NCBI RefSeq assembly: GCF_001411555.2
Contig: NC_049903.1
Span: forward strand, 25,308,270 to 25,372,269
DNA: 64,000 nt
Direction: 5' to 3'
From: Juglans regia
Taxonomy: Eukaryota > Streptophyta > Magnoliopsida > Fagales > Juglandaceae
In this document: positions 23,945 to 35,927 of the stretch, in pieces
How the letters are laid out: every line of letters starts with the position of its first letter
Numbering within the stretch: the first letter of the stretch is position 1
Notes under the pieces: model-generated
Told to the model about the DNA's origin: nothing
What the model saw: only the letters and a program-made list of their open reading frames with translations
Databases searched by the model: none
Made by a program: the position numbers and the translations under genes

Positions 23945-26900
23945 TGTGATGCTCCCAGATTCTGCTTGGGATCGGACGGACATCCGAAGTGTCGGAACAT
24001 GCAACACAAGATTACCTGCCCATGTTCATGACATATAAGATGCAATGTTCCTAACATGAATTAGCATTATGCAATATTCGCAGCGGATAATTTTTTTTTT
24101 TAGCAATACTATGCAACAAACTTATAATATCCCAAATAGTTAAAACATAAACCATGCATACTTAAAACACCCACGATTACAGCACGAGTCATAAAAGAAT
24201 GTAATCGTAAAACAATGGAGACCTGGCTCCATAATTACATTGCCAAAATATACTATTGACTAGTTCGTTGAGCAACTCACGTAACTCGACTAATGATGCC
24301 GGAATACTACACAAAGACCTAACTATGGAGGCTGCAAGCTCCGTGTTGCGTCTACAGCGTCTAATCAACCTCCTCCAGTCTGCCAGTGTCTGCTCCCTGC
24401 TCTGATCCTGACACATCGCCTACCATTCGGGGGGAATGGTAGTTGGGACTACCACGGTGAGATTTGATTACAAATCTCAGCAAGTTAACAGGAAACTTCC
24501 ATACAGGTTAATGATGCAAGCATGGCAGTAAAAGCATGAATGCATAATCAAAGTCATAAGTATAGCATAACTTGACTTATAGCATTGCATAAATGATATA
24601 ACTTGAACTGAAACTGAAACTTAGCTTGACGTGACTTGGCATGTATGTGAACTTAAAGCATAACAAGGACTAGCAAGATAGCATGAACGTGAACTTGAAA
24701 CATAACATGGACTTGAGACATAGCATGAATGTGAATATATATAATTTGAATATGAACTTGAACATAACATGAACCTGAGCATGACATAACATAAATGTGA
24801 ACTTGAAACATAACTTGAACGTGAACATGACATAACATGAATGTGAACTTGAACATAACATGATATAAACATGAACTTGAAACAAATTCTTGTCTCATGG
24901 GATCACCATGATTGAGTAATCTTATCTCATGGGGTTACCATGATTCACATGAACTTGAAACTTGACATGAATATAAACTTGAACATAACATAACGTGAAA
25001 CATGACTTGAATGTGAAATACATGAACTTAGAATCTTTTTCAATAGACTTAATCATAAAGTGACCATATGGGTGCTACACGGGTCCCCTTGAGCCTTGTG
25101 TCCCAACCGATAACCGCATCATAACACGTGTCTATACCAGCTGTGAGTGCGTTAATACGTACTCCAAAGTTGTTATGGCCCCATGTATTCTACGTGTCAC
25201 AATTATTGTGTCTCACGTAGTGTATGCTCCACAGTTATTATGGCCACATGAATTGTTTGTGCCACACTTGCTGTGGACACACGTAACATAATGTGTCGCT
25301 CCATCGGCGTTAAGTGTCTGGCGCGCTCCAGTGACCAGCTAGTTAGGCCCCATTCGCAACCTGTTGACTGTACCTCATCAACCAAGGAAATTTCATACCT
25401 ATTTAGACACTCCAGCGTGAACAAAGGAGTTCCACTAGGATATTATCTCATCCTAGCGCTTAGAGTCATGATTGACATGAATAACTTAACTGGCATATAT
25501 GACATTTCGTAATGTGGCGTGACATGAACGTGACATAAAAGACAGAAATCCTGACGTAGCGTAATGTGACATGAACGTAAGATGACAAACATAACATACT
25601 TTGAGACATAAATGTAATAGAAAGTATTTCATAACATGGTGTATATGTAACAGACAATATTTTGTGACCTGACATAACATGTAATAGACAATATTTTGTA
25701 ACATGGCATAACATGTGATAGTGAATATTATGTGACATGATATGCATGTAACAGATGGCATACGCAATGTGACATACTTGCAACAGATAGTAACATGTGA
25801 TAGAATATATTATGTAACATATAAGATTTTCGTGACTGAATAATTCATGTAATAGATAAACATGTGATGGCATGGCATGTCATCTATAACAACATACGAA
25901 CATAAACTGTAGTTCCCTTATCCATCACACATACATAGTAAACTGATAGTAAGTTAAGAGCTAACTTACCTCGATTGTCGCGTTCTACGAGAATAAGCGC
26001 GAAACAAGAGGAACTGTAAAAGGATATTCTAAAAGTTAGAACTTTAATTACTAACAATTAGAAATGTTAAAAGAAACAACTTAGAGTAAAATTACCATTT
26101 TACCCTCTATATGTGGGAAAATGACTATTTTACCCCTAACTTAAGGATTTCACATCCTAACTCAAAAAATTACCAAAATTTACATTCCTCATGTAAAGTT
26201 TGTCCTAGACTCACATAACAACTCAGAAAAATTTAAAACCAATCACAACTATGGAAAACTCACAATGGCCGAAACATTCATAGACCATTTCTCTTGATTT
26301 TGGTTGTAATTTCTTCCATCTTCAAAACCCATGATTAAACCAAAATTTTGTAACAAGGATCTTCCTATCCTATAAGTTTAAAAATACACTTAAAATATCC
26401 ATTAAGAAAAGCTAATCATCAACACCAAACTTTTGTAAAAAGACCCAAACTTTTTAACAAAAAGTAAACCCTTAAATCACAAGTTTTGACCTTAATAAAA
26501 ACATCTCCAAGAATTCCAAGAAATCAAATCTTACTTCTAACATATTCGTAACATCATCCTAAGATCAACTATGCTTTAAATCATCAAACAAAAGCCACCA
26601 AAAATCACAAAACAACACTTGGAGTTTTTGGTTTTAAACTTAGTCCAAAACATAAACTTTTCTCTCCACTAACTTTGATCAATCTCTTGATCCATGGCTT
26701 AAACACGTGTGATCTTCAAACTAAAACATCTCATGGTTTATAAATGTGTCCTAAAGAAGATCCAACCATCAAACTTAAAATCACACGACTAAAACTCAAT
26801 AAAACATGGATCGAACCCAAAAACATCAAATCTTAGGCCTAACCGAAATCCTCTTGCATAGAAAAATCATACCTTTAAAACTAATAATAAATATCTTAAA

Positions 26901-28675
26901 AATAACATCCTAACATGTATATAAGAGGCTTAGGATCATCATATAAAAATATCAAAGCCTTTGAAATAAGATCAAACCACAAAATATTCCAACTTTCACA
27001 AAACAAAAACTGTTTTTCAACTTCTAGTTTTTAAGTTTCTAAATCTAAAGAAATCTATCATCCAAAGCTTTATTCATGCTACAAAACCTCAATGAACATT
27101 CATAAACACATGCTAACAGCACTCCATTAAATTTTTGGACCAAGATAAGTCCATTAGCTTGGTCCACAATTCCAAAACATATCATACTCTCCAGTTTCAC
27201 GCCCAGAATGACCTTTCCATGGTTAAAAATACTTTTGAGCAATCAAATGAGAATGGAATGAGACTAATAAGATATACACGGAAACTAAACTCAAAGAAGA
27301 ACACCTTATGTGAATGAATCATAGTGCGAAAATACTTACAAAGGGTAAAAAATGGCCACGCAAAAAGACCCAGAAATCTTCCTGAGAGAGCTCTTTGGGG
27401 TTTCTCTCTAAGAACGGGGGAAAGAAGTGATAAAATGGAGAGAAGTGTGTCTTGCATGACTATAGACTTCTAGAGGGGGAAGTTATGGGCTTGAATGACC
27501 CTTGATTGGAGGTGGCTATGTGACATAAAGTGGTGAATAGAGAGGAGGAAGGACTGCCTGCAGCAGCTGTGAGAGATATAGGTCGATGTAGTGGATTTCT
27601 TCTTCACATCAAGGCACTATTGGGTGCAGCCAATGGTAGTGGATGGTTTGCCATGTGGGGGAGGAAACTTCTCCAAGAAGCTTTGCCAAGGTGGCCAATT
27701 TCGTGGGCCCCAACCAAGTGGGCTTCAATTTGGGGTTTAAAGGGGGGTTTGGTTAGGCTTTGAGATGCTATCAAGCCCAAAACCAATTGTTCTTGGCCCA
27801 ATCAAATTTCCAAGGTTTAAAAGGTTGGATAATGATGTCATAACAAGAATTTGATTAATTAATAACATGTGGAAGTGATTTAATCAAGTGATTAAACACA
27901 ATGCTAGAAATCATATTAAAAAGGGTTTGGAGGCCAACTTTCGGGTTTGGGGAAACCGTTTAGGCTTTCAGTTTCAACCAAGCTTTTGGGGTTTCAATTG
28001 GATCCTAATCATTTAAGGTTTCGCTAGGATTGAAACCCTCTTTGGTCTGGCACAAATTGGTTGATCAGATGAAACAAGGCTTTGCTTAGGGTGCCATGAT
28101 CCTTCACAATTCTATCTAATGGTTCCTCTTTGTGCCAAGTGTCGAATACTATTCACTATGTGTGGCTAAAATCTTACCAAGTGTCCAAATAAAACTTCTC
28201 TAACCTAATTTGGACATTCCACACTGTGATTTTGAAAACACTGCACTATGTGCGCTTATCGAAATTACTATTCACTCCAAAAAATACATAATAGACTTAG
28301 TACTAAAAAATTCTAAATATTCATATTAACCTATAGTGAAAATCGTTTACTAAAATTCAACCCCGAAGTGCTCCTAAAAATAATTTCACAATTTTCCACA
28401 AACGTTTCGTCCAAAATTATGAAAATAGGCTATTGAGCCATAAAATCCTAAATAATCCACTGAGTCTAATGGCATAGACCATAATGCATTCTAACACTTC
28501 TAACTACCTCAAATAATTAAACTCATAAATCTAGCACCATAGTGAGTGATAACACTGATTATGATGACAGACTAAAACCTAAGCGATTGGTTGATTCGTA
28601 AAAACTTAGGGGATTTTCACGAGATTCTTACAGTCAATAGAAATTTCACCAATAAATTTCTAGTGGGTTGTTACA
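23945..28675 (-). mobile_element. Solo LTR, gypsy family B (third copy), inserted in LTR A
   Basis: It begins TGTGATGCTCCC and ends GGGTTGTTACA, and is flanked by the perfect duplication GTATG (23940-23944, 28676-28680). Length is 4731 bp. It carries the same repeat blocks as the other two copies (24590-25035, 25470-25900), the CCACA/TGTGG hairpins (about 25160-25290) and stem-loops 1-3 (25435-25456, 24458-24479, 24421-24441). No gag-pol adjoins it. Confidence 0.92.
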
Positions 28676-28752
28676 GTATGTAACCTTGTGTTACATGTCT
28701 CGATGCTCTAAGTCTCTGTTCCAACCAAGCAGAGATTGGGGGCATCACAGGG

Positions 28753-28764
28753 TGGTATCAGAGC
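28753..28764 (+). other. Primer-binding site for initiator tRNA-Met (TGGTATCAGAGC)
   Basis: TGGTATCAGAGC is the classic plant LTR-retrotransposon PBS complementary to the 3' end of initiator tRNA-Met. It sits three bases after the LTR end and opens the gag-pol region. Confidence 0.9.
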
Positions 28765-28979
28765 AATTACGTCTCTGGGTAAACCCACATGTCCTTAGGA
28801 ATGATATGCCAGAGTATAGGTTTCGACCTTTAGATTGGGTAGGCTTAAATCTTGTTACAGGAACTGGATCTGATACAGGTGCCTCACATGATTTGAAGAT
28901 TGAAGCAGAATTGCATGTGAGAGAAGGGAAAGATATCCTAAACGATCCCATGCTCGTCAGGAACAGGACCACTGTTTGG

Positions 28980-29863
28980 ATGGAGGACGAGATTTGGCGA
29001 ACGCAATTCGCCAGATGACGGAGACCATGAAGCAGCAATAGGAGTTAGTCTTGAGGTAGAATCAATAGCAGCCACACTCTAATGTTTAAAGGCAGGAGAG
29101 CCAAGGTTGCTCGTATGAGAAATTTCTAATATACAGATACCCTAGTTTCATGGGAATCAAAGGACCCATGAAAGCCAACAAGTGGCTACTGGATCTTGAC
29201 AGGACCTTCGAGATTAGCAGTTGTACGAAAGTGCATAAGGTGCAGTAAGCAGGGCATCTGCTATAGGGAGAAGCTGGTATCTGATGGGATACCAAGAGGC
29301 AACTATTAATAAGAGAATTGGGCAATATCACTGCTTTGACCCAGGATAGGTTCAAACAGGAGTTCGACAATCGATAATAGAGGATGACCTAAAAGGCTCA
29401 AGAGTTTGCCACTTTGGTGTAAGGCAATCTCACAGTTGAACAATATGCTGCGAAATTCATGGAGCTGGGAAGGTTCGCTCCACATCTGATCACCACTGAA
29501 AAAATGCAGGCCCAAAAGTTTCAAGGAGAACTTCAACCTCAGATTCACAATTATGTGGTCGCAATAATAGAAGCAGAACAACGAAGTGTGGCAGCCCAAA
29601 TTAACCTAGAGTGGAAAAGGGCTCTTTCTTTCTCTGCAGGAGGGAATAATGACAAAAGAAGGATTATACAGGGAGCCAACAAGGCCAAAGGCATTATGAC
29701 AGTCCCACATACTACCTGTAAGAAGTGCGAAAAGAATCACGATGGAGAATGTCAAGTGGGTTTAGGAGTATGTTTTCGATGCAATCAGTCAGGATATATA
29801 ATATGGGAGTGCCCTCAGAATGCACAAGGCAGAAGGAACGCTCCTAACAATCAGCCCAATTAG
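28980..29863 (+). pseudogene. Gypsy gag (capsid and zinc knuckle), inactivated
   Basis: The N-terminal part is interrupted by stops and frameshifts: MTETMKQQ is followed at once by a stop, and further breaks occur before 29459. The last 134 codons (29459-29863) are open. This part holds KFQGELQPQI, a basic region and two Cys-rich motifs. The first is CKKCEKNHDGEC. The second, CFRCNQSGYIIWEC (29771-29812), should be C-x2-C-x4-H-x4-C, but its His is Tyr (TAT at 29795-29797), so a zinc ligand is missing. Gag would package the element RNA; this copy cannot make an intact protein. Confidence 0.8.
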
Positions 29864-30039
29864 AGGCCACTTGCCCAAGCTCGTGTGTACACTATCACCC
29901 CTGGAGAGATAAATGAGGAGATTCCCGAAGGTGAAGAGATGGGAGTCATCACCGGTATTTTTCTTTAAGTACCCTTCTTTAGCAGTTAGGTTTTATGACT
30001 TAGCTACTAAGTAGTTAGTAGTTGATTACACCTTAGGTA

Positions 30040-30345
30040 AAATCACAATAATGAAAATACGTCTTGCGCTTTGTTTGACTCTGGCACTACGAGGTCTTTT
30101 GTGTATGTGGTGTTTGCATGCACGTGTAACCTCAAGCTATAGTAGTGTCAATTCCTGATGGGAGCATGATCACCTGAACCCATGTATTGAAAAACTGCCC
30201 ACTCAGCCTAGGAGGGAGATTGATGGAAGCCAACTTGATCATCTTCAAACTATTAGGATTCAACATTATAATAGGGATGGACTGGTTATCCAAATACTGT
30301 GCTAGGATAGATTACTAGAACAAGGAGATTATCTTCGAATCACCT
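30040..30345 (+). pseudogene. Gypsy aspartic protease region, inactivated
   Basis: ALFDSGTTRSF, with the catalytic D-S-G at 30078-30086, is followed after frame breaks by MEANLIIFKLLGFNIIIGMDWL, the second conserved strand and flap region of retropepsins. Frameshifts and stops separate the pieces. The order gag - protease - RT matches Ty3/gypsy. Confidence 0.75.
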
Positions 30346-30407
30346 AAAGATGGACTAATTTGTTACACGGTTAGGACTATAAAGGCTACCCCTCTCTAAT
30401 TTCAGCC

Positions 30408-31352
30408 TTGCAGGCAAAAAAGTGCATCGCTAGTGTTGTCCTGGCCAACTTAGCATTCATAATAGAAGATTATGGTAGTAGTAAGATGATTCAAGAGATA
30501 CCTGTAGTTGAAGAATATCATGAGATTTTCAGGGACGATCTACCTGGATTACCCCCCAATAGAGAAATAGAGTTCATTATAGAGCTAGAACTTGTTACAA
30601 CCCATGTCCATAAAGGCACCTTATTGTATGGCCCCATTAGAATGGAAGAAGTACTAGAAAAGGGATTCATTCAGCCTAGTACATTACCTTGGGGTGCACC
30701 AAATATGTTTGTAAAGAAGAAGAATGGGTCTTTGAGAATGTGCATTGATTCTAGGGAATTGAACAAAGTAACGGTTAAGAACAAGTATCTGTTACTGCGT
30801 ATCGATGAGCTGTTAGATCAATTGCAAGGAGCATTAGTGTTTTCAAAAATAGAGTTAAGGTCTGTTATCATCATCTCAAGGTTAGGGAAGGATATCCCTA
30901 AAACGACATTTCGAACCAGATAGGGTCGCTACGAATTCTTAGTAATGCCCTTTAGTCTAACCAATGCCCTTGCCGCGTTCATGGATATGATGGACAGAGT
31001 ATTCGGACCCTACCTGGATAACTTTGTTGTCGTATTCATTGACGACATATTGATATACTCTAGGAGTGAGGAGAAGCACCTATGGCATCTCTGTTTAGCT
31101 TTGAAAAGGCTAAAAGAACAAAGCTTATATTCCAAATTCAGCAAATGTGAATTTTGGCTCAAGGAGGTAAAATTCTCAAGTCACGTAATCTTGAGTCAAC
31201 GAGTATCAGTTGATCCTAGCAAGGTCGAAGTTGTGGTAAATTGGAAGGGTCCAACCAATATGCACGAGATTCGAAGTTTCCTAGGATTAGCTAGTTATTA
31301 TCGGCAATTTGTGAAAGGATTCTCCAAGCTGTCGAACCCTTTGTTGCCCTAA
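30408..31352 (+). pseudogene. Gypsy reverse transcriptase, inactivated by a stop
   Basis: Two open stretches, 30408-30923 and 30945-31352, lie in one frame separated by a TAG at 30921-30923. Recognisable parts are [42 protein letters not shown], then [14 protein letters not shown] (usual form G-L-T-N-A-P) and [15 protein letters not shown]. The catalytic Asp pair is at 31041-31046. Motif spelling is that of Tekay/Del chromoviruses. The Gly-to-Ser and Pro-to-Leu changes fit G-to-A and C-to-T decay. Confidence 0.88.
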
Positions 31353-31439
31353 CCAAGAAAAATGCTAAATATATTTGGACAGAAAAGTGTGAGCGGAGTT
31401 TTTTAGAACTCAAGCAAAGCTCACAACTGCACCAGTACT

Positions 31440-31872
31440 AGCCCTACCTAAACTCCACAAGCCTTATGTAGTATTCAGCAACGCATCCAAATCAGGACTT
31501 GGATGCGTACTCATGCAAGATTAGCGGGTTGTCGCCTATGCTTCATGACAACTAAAGAACCATGAGCAAAACTACCCCACCCATCATTTGGAGCTAGCTG
31601 CCACAATTTTCGCCTTGAAGATTTGGAGGCACTACTTGTGTGGTGCAACTTTCAAAATCTACACTGACCACAAAAGCCTCAAATACTTGTTTAGTCAACA
31701 CAATTTAAATATGAGACAGAAAAGGTTGTTGGAAACGATTAACGACTACCAATGTGAAATCAAGTATCACTCTAGCAAGGCTAACGTGGTAGCTGATGCG
31801 CTAAGTTGTAACTCGCAAAATACCAACCCTCATATCCCGCCTTGGAAGTTGAGTCACTTCTGCACAACATGA
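31440..31872 (+). pseudogene. Gypsy RNase H, inactivated
   Basis: NASKSGLGCVLMQD is followed by a stop (31522-31524 region). An open stretch from 31588 holds [31 protein letters not shown] and a [10 protein letters not shown] end. The frame differs from RT, so at least one indel lies between 31350 and 31480. The catalytic residues of the central part (E, D) remain, but no full product is possible. Confidence 0.8.
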
Positions 31873-33163
31873 GAAATTTATTGATTAAGGATCTTCATCC
31901 TGATGCATCTCTCACCTCAGTACAAGAAATTGTACTTGTAGTATGGGAGGAAGTAAGAAAGTGACAGATGGAAGATCCCAAATGGGCGAATATCAAGCAG
32001 AAGGTAGAAAGGAATGAAGGATTAGAAGGATTCACTCTCAGAGATGATGAGTTGTTATACTACCAAAATCGGAAGGTGATTCCAATTGATCCAGAGATCA
32101 AGGATAAGATACTAAGATAAGCACATTAGACCCCATACACGGCTCATCAAGGAAGCACAATGATGTATTGGGATTTAAAGCGACACTTTTGGTGTAAGGG
32201 CTTAAAGAAGGATGAAGCAAAGTATGTTAATAAATGCTCAGTTTGTAGAACAGCCAAGGCAGAACACAAGAGACTCTTCGGTGAATTACAGTCACTTCCA
32301 ATCCCAAAATGGAAATGTGAGGATATATCCATGGACTTTGTAGTTGAACTACCAAGAACTTCGAAGGGAAAAAATAACTCTATTTGGGTAGTGGTCGATC
32401 GCCTAAAGAAAAGTGCTCACTTTTTTAAGGTAAAAGATACCGACCCTATGAAGAAGTTAACTCACCTATTGTCTTAGAAATAGTGCGACTACATGAAGTT
32501 CCAAAAACGATTGTATCAGATAGGGATACGAACACTCTAGGCTCCAAGTTGAAGTTTAGTAGTGCCTATCACCCTTAGACTGATAGGTAAACTAAGTGGA
32601 CAATTCAGACTTTGGAAGACATGCTGAGAGCATGTGTCTTGCAAGAAAAGGACGATTGGGAGAGGCTCTTGCCATTAATTGAGTTTGTTTACAATAATAA
32701 CTTCCAGACCACCATTCAAATGGCACCCTACAAAGCTTTATACGGAAGGGAATGCAGGTCTCCTTTATATTGGGATGAAGTAGGAGAGAGAAAGATTTAC
32801 GGTGCTGAGATTCTTCAAGAAATGAAGGATCAAATCTAGTTAATAAAGGAAAGGATGAAGGTTGCCCAAGGTAGACAGTAAACCTATACCGAACATCGAA
32901 GAAGGAACCTCGAGTTGGAAGTTGGCGATTGGGTCCAACTCAAAGTATCGCCCATGAAAGGAGTTTTTCGGTTTGGGAAAAAAGGGAAGTTAAGTTCGAG
33001 ATGCGTAGGACCCTACGAGATATTGGAAAGAGTAGGAACAATCGCTTATAGACTAGTTCTTCCCGCTTAATTCCAAGGAATTCACAACGTCTTCCACGTA
33101 TCATCCCTCAAGAAGAGCTTCGAGAAACAGATGCCAACAGTTGTAGATACGAGGGATGTTTCG
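31873..33163 (+). pseudogene. Gypsy integrase, inactivated; catalytic Glu replaced
   Basis: The zinc-binding region includes CSVCRTAKAEHKR (about 32235). The catalytic core shows DISMDFVVELP (Asp codon at 32334-32336) and VVVDRLKKSAHF. A stop and a short deletion follow near 32475-32545. At the third catalytic position the expected Glu is Lys (AAG, 32594-32596), between two in-frame stops (TAG 32576, TAA 32588). The C-terminal region continues with LEVGDWVQLKV, GPYEILERVG and HNVFHVSSLKK, and ends at 33163 where inverted LTR sequence starts. Confidence 0.85.
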
Positions 33164-34656
33164 ACTGCCACGATCTCATCAGGGCAGGTGCTGTAAGGTT
33201 GCTAGAGGGGTAGAGCTATCGTGTTATAGGAAGGACAAAGATAGAGAGAAAAAAAATAAAAACCAAGGCATGATGCCTTGCCATGATGTGTCGGGTATAG
33301 ACCTGAAAACTAGGCAGATTTTCAAATTTTTTTTTTTTTGCATCCCTTTGGTTTATCTCCATGGTTGTTTTGTGCAGGTATCAAGTCAATTCTTGAAGGC
33401 TTTTTCAGGTGGAGGGTTGGCTTCCATGTGATGAAGAAGGTGCAGCTCAAAGAAGAGGGTGCAATGGAGGGTGGTTGCCGAGTGGGGTTGTGCACAAAAG
33501 CAATTCGATTTTGACTCTTCATGGGGATAACTTGGGTCAAATTTATCCGGATGATTTGAGGGGCTTATGGGGATTGGAGGATGAAGGGGGTGGCATGTGG
33601 TGGTGTGGTGGCTCAGCCAATAATAGAAATGCAATTAAAAAGCAATGTCAATCGATTGCCATCCAACTAGCCTTTTGGTGCAATCGGTTTGGGGTTTTTG
33701 GTTTGGTTCATGGAACAGATTTTGTCCAAGGCTTGGTCTGGTTCTAAATGGATGAAATGAGGTGTGATTGGTAAGATTGGAACAAAAAATAAGATGGAAT
33801 TGGCATGGATATAGGGCTGTTTTAGTGCAATGCACATGAAAGTACATAAGTGAGCCGATTGGGTGGATTTGTGTAATGTCATGCTTTTGCTCTTAATGAC
33901 ATGTGTGGGATCAAGAATAAACTTCTAATTTAGTCTAAGAATGATTAAGAACAATAATAAAAATAATAAAATTCAGATAAAAAAGACTAAAACGATTGAG
34001 AAGGGAAATTAAGCTCAAGGCATGGTTTAAAGATCACTAATCATGTGGAATTTTGATCAATGGTCTTAACCCAAGTTCAAACTAAATTTTTGGTCCAAAG
34101 AAACTCTTAGGGGCGTGGGGCACAATATGGGCTTGAGGGAAACCCATGGTATAGTGTAAGTGGGCTCAAATTAGAAGGGTGAAAATGCAAGACAAGGCGT
34201 TGGGCCTTGTTGGGCTTAAAAAAGCCATGAATGGGAGTTGCATGGTTTATGGGCTTTGGGTATGGGTTGATGGGAGGCCTTTGGTCCAAATCTTAAGACG
34301 TCATGAGAGACCTCAAGATCCACAAGAATGGCGTTGAAAATGGTTGCCTTAACATAAATGGGCCATGGGTAACTGCTAGCACTAAGTTAGGCCCAAAGGC
34401 CTTAAGCCTTCCTCGCACATGGGCCAAACCTGTCTAAGGCTATCCTACCAAAACTTAAACTTGTATAAGGCTTAATTCAAGGAGTCTAAGTCTTGGCCCA
34501 TAACATTCTAAAGTTTAAGGGCCTTAAGAGTAGCACTAATGGGCTTGCTCACTACACCACTAATGCTGAAAAAAAAAATCCCAATAAAAATGTAATATGG
34601 TAGCATAAGCTCACACTAAGGGCTAATCGTAATGGGTAATTAGGCGGGGTGTTACA
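33164..34656 (-). mobile_element. Inverted family A LTR, 5' end fragment
   Basis: The reverse complement aligns with 20790-22275: the same TGTAACACC start, AAGCCCATTAGTGC block and GATGAGATC end. It adjoins pol at TTTCG (33159-33163). The ORF of 112 codons on the plus strand (33409-33747) is an antisense shadow of LTR sequence. Confidence 0.85.
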
Positions 34657-34661
34657 CATAC

Positions 34662-35771
34662 TTACAAACACATGTCATGTAAAATATTTTCAAGCATAGA
34701 ATGAAAACTTAATTTTGCCACGACCCCAAAGGCTAGGATGGGGAATTATCCAGTGGAACTCTTCTGTCCACTCTAGAGTGAGTAAAAATGGAGTGGTAAC
34801 CCCTGGGTTGACGAATAACAGTCAATGAGCTTCCAATTGGTTCTTTTTAAAGAACTTCGGAGCGAAGTCAAAGTTTAAGATTCCTAAGGCTAGTGGGTAT
34901 ATATGTTATGATGATAATGATAATGTTATAATACCAATCATTGAGAACAAGTCTGCAGACAACGTAGTCTCAACATGAGTTATACTATGGTCACCAGTAG
35001 GTACTCATAGTGCTTATGGGGAATTGTAATGATACCATAGGATATGATGTTAATGTTATGGTTAGTATTAATAATGATGATGCTTAATAGTGATGAAATG
35101 TTATGTTTTTTGAGGTTGAATTGAAAGATATTCTCTATAAGAAAATGTACATCAAAATTTTTTGAAAATATTGAGGAATCTCAATGGGAGATAAATACTA
35201 ATTTTCTACATAGCATACATTTCATGTTTATCATTTACCATGCATAATTTATCTTTGTGCACGTTGGTTGTTTTAACTTACTAAGATTTAAAGTAAATCT
35301 CATCCCTTTTGGACCCACTTGTCATTCTAGTGGAATGATAGAAGTTGCATTAGGACCTAACGTGGATGGACAAGATGGACCAGTGGGTCCAACTGTTTGA
35401 AGACGAGTTGCACCTTGATCGAAGATTAGAACTAATTTTGATGTTCATAGCTCTAACCTTTCGTGCTTTAGAGCGTATGAAGGAATTGATCTAATCATGG
35501 AGACTTATTATTGAAAGTAGTTTCTATTAAGGATATGCTACCTTATGGTTTGAACTTATGATGGTTATTAATGATTTTGGGATGTTTTAGTTCATTCTGG
35601 CACAAGTTTATTTAGTCACCATGATTCCACTATGATTATTGCATACTGCTAGTTGCATTTTAGGATGCAGTACATATTAACTATCATGAACAGGGGTATG
35701 TAATCTTATGTTATGTGTCTCGATGCTCCAAGTTTCTGTGACATCCCAAGTGGGGATTTGGGGGCGTCACA
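34662..35771 (+). mobile_element. Right half of solo LTR D
   Basis: It resumes LTR D after the CATAC duplication. It contains the stem-loop 1 block (about 34733, arm partly eroded), stem-loop 2 (35284-35300), stem-loop 3 (35322-35338) and the terminus GGGGGCGTCACA. It aligns with 1790-2815 of the first LTR and supplies the ~170-bp tip missing there. Confidence 0.85.
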
Positions 35772-35927
35772 CATATATCTTTCATGTGTACTTCCCTCTG
35801 AAAAGTTACATGCCTATTCCAATTTTCTCTTGGGTGTTGATCGTTGGTCGGATCCCTGGCATCACGGATCCTCGGCTAAACCTTAATGAGGAACAAGGTG
35901 CCACACTAGCAGTTGAGAATGTCTCAT

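Larger units (their letters stand above)
20790..28749 (+). mobile_element. Gypsy LTR, family A, functioning as both 3' and 5' LTR of the permuted block
   Basis: It starts TGTAACACC after a polypurine tract and ends GGGGGCATCACA three bases before a primer-binding site, so the same LTR is bounded by a 3'-type and a 5'-type internal region. It is split by solo LTR B (23945-28675). The net length is about 3.2 kb because roughly 0.9 kb found in copy 1 (equivalent to about 1785-2740) is deleted here near 23780. Confidence 0.85.
19163..34656 (-). mobile_element. Composite retrotransposon insertion with inverted LTR ends and a plus-strand permuted core
   Basis: The outer ends are those of an inverted family A LTR (GGCGACGCC at 19163 and GGTGTTACA at 34656). 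The perfect 5-bp duplication CATAC flanks them (19158-19162, 34657-34661). Only the last ~650 bp (19163-19812) and first ~1.5 kb (33164-34656) of this inverted LTR remain; about 1.9 kb in between is missing. In its place is a plus-strand block (19813-33163) running pol tail - PPT - LTR - PBS - gag - pol. The 5-base repeat TTTCG lies at both block edges (19808-19812, 33159-33163), and the pol frame is continuous if the two edges are imagined joined. Confidence 0.75.
16140..35771 (+). mobile_element. Solo LTR D (family A-like) split by the composite insertion
   Basis: It starts TGTAACACTTTGCC at 16140 and ends GGGGGCGTCACA at 35771. The perfect 5-bp duplication CATAT flanks it (16135-16139, 35772-35776). 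Its two halves are 16140-19162 and 34662-35771. The left half ends at CATGAAGCAT and the right half resumes at ACACATGTCATG, adjoining sites in intact LTR A copies (compare 1777-1800). The net length is about 4.13 kb. No gag-pol of its own flanks it, so it is a solo LTR. Confidence 0.9.

Noticed and set aside
28753..28764. tRNA-Met related sequence as a tRNA gene
   Set aside because: Only 12 bases match; it is a retrotransposon primer-binding site, with no cloverleaf around it. The same holds for 63163-63174.
30408..30923. Reverse transcriptase ORF as a working gene
   Set aside because: It ends in a premature stop, and gag, protease and integrase around it are all broken.
33409..33747. Open frame of 112 codons
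   Set aside because: It is antisense sequence of an LTR; the same region in other LTR copies is not open.
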